From: Bacteroidales bacterium | Lineage (GTDB): Bacteria > Bacteroidota > Bacteroidia > Bacteroidales > F082 | DNA length: 64,000 bases | Assembly (NCBI GenBank): GCA_030683155.1 | Contig: JAUXMV010000015.1 | Location: 1 to 64,000 of the forward strand | Reading direction: 5' to 3' | In this document: positions 59,001-64,000 of the stretch, in pieces | How positions within the stretch are numbered: the first letter of the stretch is position 1 | How the letters are laid out: the number at the start of each line of letters is the position of its first letter | The notes under the pieces: model-generated | The model's database searches: none | Told to the model about the DNA's origin: nothing | Seen by the model: only the letters and a program-made list of their open reading frames with translations | Translations under genes and position numbers: made by a program

Positions 59001-59312
59001 ATTGCAGCCAATGTCTCGAAAAGATTTGATTTTGAGCCTGTTGATGTTACCGAACGCAGGTCAAATTATATTCTGATCAAAGCAAAAAATTCTGGAAACA
59101 GCCCTTTCCCACTTCTGGTTAATTTTGGCAGTAAAAGTGGTAGAAACGGAGGTTTTGTTTTACCAATTCCAGAAAATGATAGTTACAACGATTTTATTGT
59201 CCGCATTGGTTCACAATACAAATGGTTCAGCGAAGACAATATTTATATTGAACTGCTCCCTGAAAACGGGAGTATTGAAGTAAGCATGATTCAGATTTCC
59301 AAAGGCAATTAG
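56088..59312 (+). CDS. Giant secreted TPR-repeat protein
   Basis: 1074 aa; signal peptide ending LQAQ; about 17 units of type ..YxxAxxxYxxALxLxPxExYPxxxIxEI..; unique C-terminal domain. Confidence 0.9.
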   Translation: MYRLFTLKALLLLLILIAVQFSLQAQEPQQNFESIMRSANEKFAEKDYISAKTYYEMALRFRENDATAKNRLAETVDLIQKQMELQGRFYQNLDEGDRLNREGKIEEALEFYNKALSIFPQDKYTLSQTTKINETLNVNNQRQQSYQTAMQLGEQLLESKKFEEALVQFNQATTIFPDEKLPKERIASTQVLLGKQKEKEQLFNNLKTEANNLILRRNYTDAIVKIEEALTLFPDDAATITQLSDTKMLATKANRYNEILAKADEAYELKKLDESRTLYRQALEVWPEQNYAIDMVNRIDQFLNSDAYLKEVALKKLLADANNEYLEKRFEAALKTYGKVLEIDAEHILASERVTEITFILAQAKAEQEKEIRFAEFVSKGDLAMSQSDFAQAVTSYRDAVGIKQDDTSLNAKLADAEKKFGDQQLALEKGKQYSKLIEDADKLFTENKLDNAKVLYAQAVEVDNTQSYPRQQIDKINTLLAEAEKKQQADAAYNELLAAAKQYFDARSWELAISEYNKALQINPDAELPKQQITEINRIKENEASELANNQAYQAFVDEGNSSLSQKNYETAIQAFTNALSLRPNESLPKQKIAEIERLVNEEKVMAEKESSYAALIASADQQFTNENYEGARENYNKALALFSEREHPASRIKEIGNIVAGKAAAQELEARYAALINEADTDFNSKNYQSAQLKYTDALALKPSEKHPKSKLEEIGAIFSDLAKQEELNKNYLQKIELADQLYSNELLDDALAAYREALQLKPNESYPQSQISLIETKKQALATAKELETRVNNLKVQGDNLLSNNQLTEASGIFDQILSLDPANIYAAAKKAEIALALEAIERENKSRYDAAIAEGDRQVGINEYQLAVVSFKTALGYKANDPYATQRIKQIEVILEERLLALKSEYNKFVSEADRSFNTGNYDKAIEAYLRAEGIKPDERYPREMIHKIAQIMEANKIRELNVSPVQIAANVSKRFDFEPVDVTERRSNYILIKAKNSGNSPFPLLVNFGSKSGRNGGFVLPIPENDSYNDFIVRIGSQYKWFSEDNIYIELLPENGSIEVSMIQISKGN

Positions 59313-59435
59313 GCTGCCCAGAAAGTTACAGAATGGATTTTCATTTCTCGTAAACTTTTCTAAATTTGCACATTGACACTTATTAATGCCTCATGCATTC
59401 ATAAAAGGCCAATAAGTTGTCATTGATGTGGGAAG

Positions 59436-60938
59436 ATGCGTTTCCTCCCAGCGCAAAATATGGTTATGACAGATTTAGAAAAACATTTTGAATATTTTCG
59501 AAAACGGACAATTGGCAACGATTTAGTTTACAACAGTCCTTATGGCCCTCAAAAACTGTTATATGCTGATTGGATTGCCAGTGGCCGGCTTTATCAGCCT
59601 ATCGAAGACAGGATAACCAAAGATATTGGTCCGTTTGTAGGCAATACACATACCGAAACCAGTGAAACGGGAACTTTGATGACAAAGGCATATCACTATG
59701 CACACAAACTTATCAAAAAGCACGTCAATGCTGGTCCGGATGACGTGATTATTACCGCAGGCACCGGGATGACAACTGTTATTAATAAAATGCAGCGTAT
59801 CATGGGACTCAAAAATTGTCACATGATTCATTCCAAAGATTGTTTGCAGAAGGCCGAAAAACCTGTAGTATTTCTTAGTCACATGGAGCATCACTCAAAC
59901 CATACAAACTGGTTTGAAACAAATGTCGATGTTGTTGTTTTGCAGCCCGACAAAAATTTATGCATTGATTTGAATGAGTTAAAAAACCAGCTGGAAAAAT
60001 ATAAAGACCGAAACTTTAAAATCGGTTCTTTTACTGCATGCTCAAATGTTACCGGTATAGAAACGCCTTATCATGAAATGGCAAAAATCATGCACGAACA
60101 CGGAGGAGTAATTTTTGTTGATTTTGCTGCATCTGCACCTTATGTCGATATTGATATGCATCCCGCCGATGACGAAATGAAAAAACTGGATGCCATTTTC
60201 TTCAGTCCGCATAAATTCCTTGGTGGCCCCGGAAGCTCAGGCGTGATGATTTTCGACAGATCATTGTACAAGAGTCCATCACCTGACAACCCTGGTGGAG
60301 GAACCGTGGATTGGACTAACCCATGGGGAGAATATAAATACATTGATGATATTGAAATACGTGAAGATGGTGGTACCCCTGGTTTTTTACAGGCTATCAG
60401 AACGGCTCTGGCAATCGAGGTGAAAAACCAAATGAATACAGCAAAAATGCGTGAACGCGAGCATCAGCTGGTTCAGAAAGCATTTACAGAATTACGTAAA
60501 ATTGATGGTTTGCATATTCTTGCCGATAATGTTGAAAAGCGACTTGGGGTCTTTTCGTTCTATCTCGACAATATTCATTTCAACCTGGTTGTGAAACTAT
60601 TAAGCGATCGTTTTGGGATTCAGGTAAGGGGTGGTTGCGCCTGCGCCGGAACCTATGGACATTATCTGCTTGATGTAAGCCATGCTAAGTCAAGGGAAAT
60701 AACTGATCTGATAAACCATGGTGATCTTTCTGAAAAACCAGGCTGGATACGCGCTTCACTTCATCCAACAATGACAGATGATGAACTTGATACCCTTATA
60801 CTTGCAATTGGTCAGGTGAAAAAAAATCATCTTGAATGGCAAAATGACTATGAGTACAATAAATTTACCAACGAGTTCAGACACATAAACGAACCCGTCG
60901 ATAAAACAGTGGTTGTTAAACCTTGGTTTAACCTTTAA
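59436..60938 (+). CDS. Class V aminotransferase (cysteine desulfurase/selenocysteine lyase-like)
   Basis: 500 aa; LYADWIASGRLYQPIE, FFSPHKFLGGPGSSGVMIFDR (PLP Lys), QVRGGCACAGTYGHYLL; start could be 59460. Confidence 0.92.
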   Translation: MRFLPAQNMVMTDLEKHFEYFRKRTIGNDLVYNSPYGPQKLLYADWIASGRLYQPIEDRITKDIGPFVGNTHTETSETGTLMTKAYHYAHKLIKKHVNAGPDDVIITAGTGMTTVINKMQRIMGLKNCHMIHSKDCLQKAEKPVVFLSHMEHHSNHTNWFETNVDVVVLQPDKNLCIDLNELKNQLEKYKDRNFKIGSFTACSNVTGIETPYHEMAKIMHEHGGVIFVDFAASAPYVDIDMHPADDEMKKLDAIFFSPHKFLGGPGSSGVMIFDRSLYKSPSPDNPGGGTVDWTNPWGEYKYIDDIEIREDGGTPGFLQAIRTALAIEVKNQMNTAKMREREHQLVQKAFTELRKIDGLHILADNVEKRLGVFSFYLDNIHFNLVVKLLSDRFGIQVRGGCACAGTYGHYLLDVSHAKSREITDLINHGDLSEKPGWIRASLHPTMTDDELDTLILAIGQVKKNHLEWQNDYEYNKFTNEFRHINEPVDKTVVVKPWFNL

Positions 60939-60956
60939 TGAAAAAGAAAATGGATC

Positions 60957-61124
60957 TTAAAAGGGAACTTTATGAGGATACATTGCCCTCACTATAATAA
61001 ATAAAGCCAGTGCCATCACACCGATGAGGCCAAATGTTACAGCCAAAGCCTTCTTATTTTTCGAAAAGAACCAAATTGTAAGACCGAAAAAAAACAGCGC
61101 CAGTATCAATAAAGTCAAAACCAT
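60957..61124 (-). CDS. Small two-TM membrane protein (55 aa), not in the ORF track
   Basis: Minus-strand translation MVLTLLILALFFFGLTIWFFSKNKKALAVTFGLIGVMALALFIIVRAMYPHKVPF*; 10 bp upstream of the rel stop codon. Confidence 0.65.
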   Translation of the reverse strand: MVLTLLILALFFFGLTIWFFSKNKKALAVTFGLIGVMALALFIIVRAMYPHKVPF

Positions 61125-61134
61125 AATATTTATT

Positions 61135-63381
61135 TTAATCTATTCGGGCAACGCGCTCAACTCCCTGCACTTTGCCAATTCTGTGAAGTAATTGTTCAAG
61201 GTGATCTGTGTCCTTAATCTGTAAAGTAATCTTTCCTTCAAAGCGACCATCTCTGGTATCGAAAGTGATGCTGCGCATATTCACCTTCAAATCGCTTGAA
61301 ATTAATTTCGTAATTTCTCCAACAAGTCCGAGAGTATCTTTGCCTGAAACACGTATTGCAGTATTAAATGTAGGATTATCTTTCGACTCCTTCCATTTTA
61401 CATTCAGAAACCTGTAGGAATATCTTTGTCGTAAGCGTGCTGCATTTGGACAGTTTACCCTGTGAATAGTAATTCCTGTGTTAATTGTAACAAAACCAAA
61501 CACTTCGTCTCCAGGAATGGGATTGCAACATTTCGCAAGCTTATAATTCACATTGCTTATCGACTCATCAATTATAAGAAAATCATCTTTTGTACTTGAT
61601 TTAGTTACTTGACGACTTTCAGGATTGAACTCAGTTGCTTCAGCTTTTTGCGGTGGTTTGGTTTCATCACTTAAGCTTACCAAATGTTTCTTAAGATCTA
61701 CAAGGTCAATTTTTTCAGTTGCAATCATATGGTACAACTGAACAGCAGTTTTGGTTTTATAAAACTTGACCAGATGATTAATTACGTCATCAGAAGAGAC
61801 AATTTTCCAGTTTTTTAGCTTTCTGAGTAAAATCTCTTTTCCAACCTCGGCTTCTTTGAGCTCTTCTTCTTTAAGGTGTCTTTTGATCTTACTTTTCGCT
61901 CTTTCAGTAACAACAAAACTTAACCAATCTGGCTTTGGCGCTTGCTTCTTGGTGGTTAATATTTCAACTTTATCACCGTTGTGGAGTACATGTCTGATTG
62001 GCACAATTCTGTTGTTAACCCTTGCCCCACTGCAAGTTGAACCCACCTGTGTATGCACTTCGTAAGCAAAATCAAGTACCGTAGAACCACCTGGCAGCTG
62101 CTTAAGATCGCCGTTTGGAGTGAAAATGAAAATCTTGTCTGAGATTTGATTTTCGTCCCGCTTGTAAGACCCAAAATGTAGCTGACCGGGGTTTTCAATA
62201 ACATCTCTGATTTGATTTAGCCACTCCTCAGCATCTTTTTTCTCAGGCTTATCTTTATAAAGCCAGTGCGCAGCCTGACCCTTTTCAGCCGTCAGATCCA
62301 TACGTTCCGAACGTATCTGAACCTCAACCCATTTATCTTCCGGCCCTTTTACAGTTGTATGAAGTGACTCATAACCAGATGCTTTTGGGGAAGTTATCCA
62401 GTCGCGCAATCGTTTTGGATTTGGACTATAGAGATCAGTAACTATCGAATAAATCCTCCAACAATCTTCTTTTTCGCGTTTTGGTGGACTCTTTGTGATA
62501 ACACGCATTGCAAATAAATCATAAACCTGCTCAAAATCTACATTCTGATCTCTCATCTTTACATAGATGCTGGGTATAGATTTTGTCCTCCATTTAATTG
62601 AGCAATCCAATCCATGTTCATTCAGTTGTTGTTCTATTGGTTGGATGAAATTTTTCATCAACACTTCCTGTCTTGCCTTGCTTGCCTGAATTTTCTCGCT
62701 GATCTGTTCATAAACTTCAGGGTTCTCAAATTTCATTACCCTTTCTTCAAATTCAGCCTTGATGGTATATAAACCCAATCTGTGCGTGATGGGAATGTAA
62801 AGGTGTTTTACTTCGAGAATGAACTTTTCAAGCTTATCTTTATTCAGATCATCAGGATTTCGCAAATCAAAAAGTCGGTGCGCAATTTTGAGCAGAATCA
62901 CCCTAATATCTTCCACTAGCGTTAGGAAGAGCTTTCTGAACTGATCAGACTGAAAAGAGAGACGTTCGGTTGGCAACTCAGAAATCTTACAAAAACCTTT
63001 CAAAATGACGGCTACATCTTTACCAAAATCAGACTCAACTTGTGCCAGAAAGTTATCATTTTTGATGTCCATACTGTGCATGAAAGCTGCGATCACAGTA
63101 GAAGATTTTAAACCTAACTCAAAAACAGCAATCTTGGCAACTTCAAGATGATGCCAGATCATAGGCTTACCAGAGGTAAGATATTGATTTTGATAAATTT
63201 CAGAAGCTTTTGCAAAAGCTTTCATTACCAGTAGTTTCTCATCTTCAGAAAGCTGCTTTTCCAAAGCTTCCTGAAGTGAATCCCATGATTGATTCACCAA
63301 TAATTGTTCAGTTATGCTGTTTTCGCTGTTTTGCATTATTTCGTACTGGTCGAAAAAAAACGTTTGTATCTTACCTGACAC
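61135..63381 (-). CDS. RelA/SpoT homolog (long Rsh) with degenerate hydrolase domain
   Basis: 748 aa; HD-like N-terminus, synthetase motifs (YDLFAMRVI, SPKASGYESLHTTVKGPEDKWVEVQIRSERMDLTAEKGQAAHW), TGS, ACT. Confidence 0.95.
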   Translation of the reverse strand: MSGKIQTFFFDQYEIMQNSENSITEQLLVNQSWDSLQEALEKQLSEDEKLLVMKAFAKASEIYQNQYLTSGKPMIWHHLEVAKIAVFELGLKSSTVIAAFMHSMDIKNDNFLAQVESDFGKDVAVILKGFCKISELPTERLSFQSDQFRKLFLTLVEDIRVILLKIAHRLFDLRNPDDLNKDKLEKFILEVKHLYIPITHRLGLYTIKAEFEERVMKFENPEVYEQISEKIQASKARQEVLMKNFIQPIEQQLNEHGLDCSIKWRTKSIPSIYVKMRDQNVDFEQVYDLFAMRVITKSPPKREKEDCWRIYSIVTDLYSPNPKRLRDWITSPKASGYESLHTTVKGPEDKWVEVQIRSERMDLTAEKGQAAHWLYKDKPEKKDAEEWLNQIRDVIENPGQLHFGSYKRDENQISDKIFIFTPNGDLKQLPGGSTVLDFAYEVHTQVGSTCSGARVNNRIVPIRHVLHNGDKVEILTTKKQAPKPDWLSFVVTERAKSKIKRHLKEEELKEAEVGKEILLRKLKNWKIVSSDDVINHLVKFYKTKTAVQLYHMIATEKIDLVDLKKHLVSLSDETKPPQKAEATEFNPESRQVTKSSTKDDFLIIDESISNVNYKLAKCCNPIPGDEVFGFVTINTGITIHRVNCPNAARLRQRYSYRFLNVKWKESKDNPTFNTAIRVSGKDTLGLVGEITKLISSDLKVNMRSITFDTRDGRFEGKITLQIKDTDHLEQLLHRIGKVQGVERVARID

Positions 63382-63412
63382 AAACGTTTTTTAATCAGGA
63401 TTTATTCTTTAA

Positions 63413-64000
63413 TTATTTCTTTCCCATCTCCTTGTTTGAGCCTGATGAATGTTTTCCCTGCTCTGAAATACTTTCACGCATTTGGGTATCAGCCTGTATG
63501 TTCTGGAATTTGTAATAATCCATAATTCCAAGATTTCCACTCCTGAATGCTTCAGCAATTGCTTGAGGAATTAAAGCTTCAGCTTGAATAACATTTGCCC
63601 TAGCTTCCTGAGCCTTTGCCTTCATTTCTTGCTCAAGTGCAACAGCCATGGCTCTGCGCTCTTCGGCCTTGGCCTGAGCGATATTCTTATCTGCTTGTGC
63701 CTGATCCATCTGCAAGACTGCACCGATATTCTTTCCAATATCAATGTCTGCAATATCGATTGACAAAATCTCAAATGCAGTTCCAGAATCGAGTCCTTTG
63801 CGTAAAACAACCTTTGAAATTGAATCTGGATTTTCGAGAACTGACTTATGTGAATCAGCAGAACCGATGGATGAAACAATTCCTTCACCAACGCGGGCAA
63901 GAATAGTTTCTTCACCTGCACCACCTACCAATTGGCGTATATTTGCTCTTACTGTTACACGTGCAAGTGCGATTAGCTGAATACCGTCCTTGGCTACAGC
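63413..64000 (-). CDS. floA: Flotillin-like protein FloA, truncated by the window edge (5' end outside)
   Basis: [47 protein letters not shown]...[56 protein letters not shown]; reading frame open to 64000. Confidence 0.93.
   Translation of the reverse strand, partial: AVAKDGIQLIALARVTVRANIRQLVGGAGEETILARVGEGIVSSIGSADSHKSVLENPDSISKVVLRKGLDSGTAFEILSIDIADIDIGKNIGAVLQMDQAQADKNIAQAKAEERRAMAVALEQEMKAKAQEARANVIQAEALIPQAIAEAFRSGNLGIMDYYKFQNIQADTQMRESISEQGKHSSGSNKEMGKK

Overview
Chromosomal window from a Bacteroidota bacterium. Supporting signs are T9SS type A and type B sorting domains, PorP/SprF, and -33/-7 promoters of the TTTG / TAnnTTTG type. It carries about 45 protein genes, one tRNA-Asp (GTC), several hairpin terminators and three small genes missing from the ORF track. 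There is no rRNA, CRISPR array, intact IS or prophage. Main blocks: (1) 0.2-9.3 kb, signalling/stress genes: PAS protein, CheB-CheR-PAS fusion, alpha/beta hydrolase, bacterial eRF1-like (baeRF) protein, flavin oxidoreductase, orphan CheB, UspA; (2) 9.6-18.2 kb, an AsmA/DUF748-like protein, then a DUF3494 ice-binding-type adhesin with six 231-bp tandem repeats and a type B T9SS C-terminus, followed by PorP/SprF and an OmpA/PD40 protein; (3) 18.6-37.8 kb, mostly housekeeping (ung, rdgB, ddl, rluD-like, hldD, alaS) plus T9SS substrates; (4) 39.9-46.0 kb, a NAD-linked bidirectional [NiFe]-hydrogenase operon (HoxFUYH type) with its maturation protease and a DHOD-like flavoenzyme; (5) 46.3-64 kb, mnmD, a DEDD exonuclease beside a DUF2779-like nuclease, dnaB, sucC, a lolD-like ATPase, a giant TPR protein, a class V aminotransferase, a Rel/Spo homolog and floA. 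The most interesting leads are a near-identical 28-bp element and ATGTAA-type repeats shared by several promoters between 7.9 and 11.6 kb (a candidate undescribed stress regulon that includes the baeRF gene), a baeRF with GGK in place of GGQ, a DUF2779 protein whose exonuclease domain looks inactivated beside a stand-alone exonuclease, and a Rel protein with a degenerate hydrolase site. All alignments were done by eye; no searches were run.
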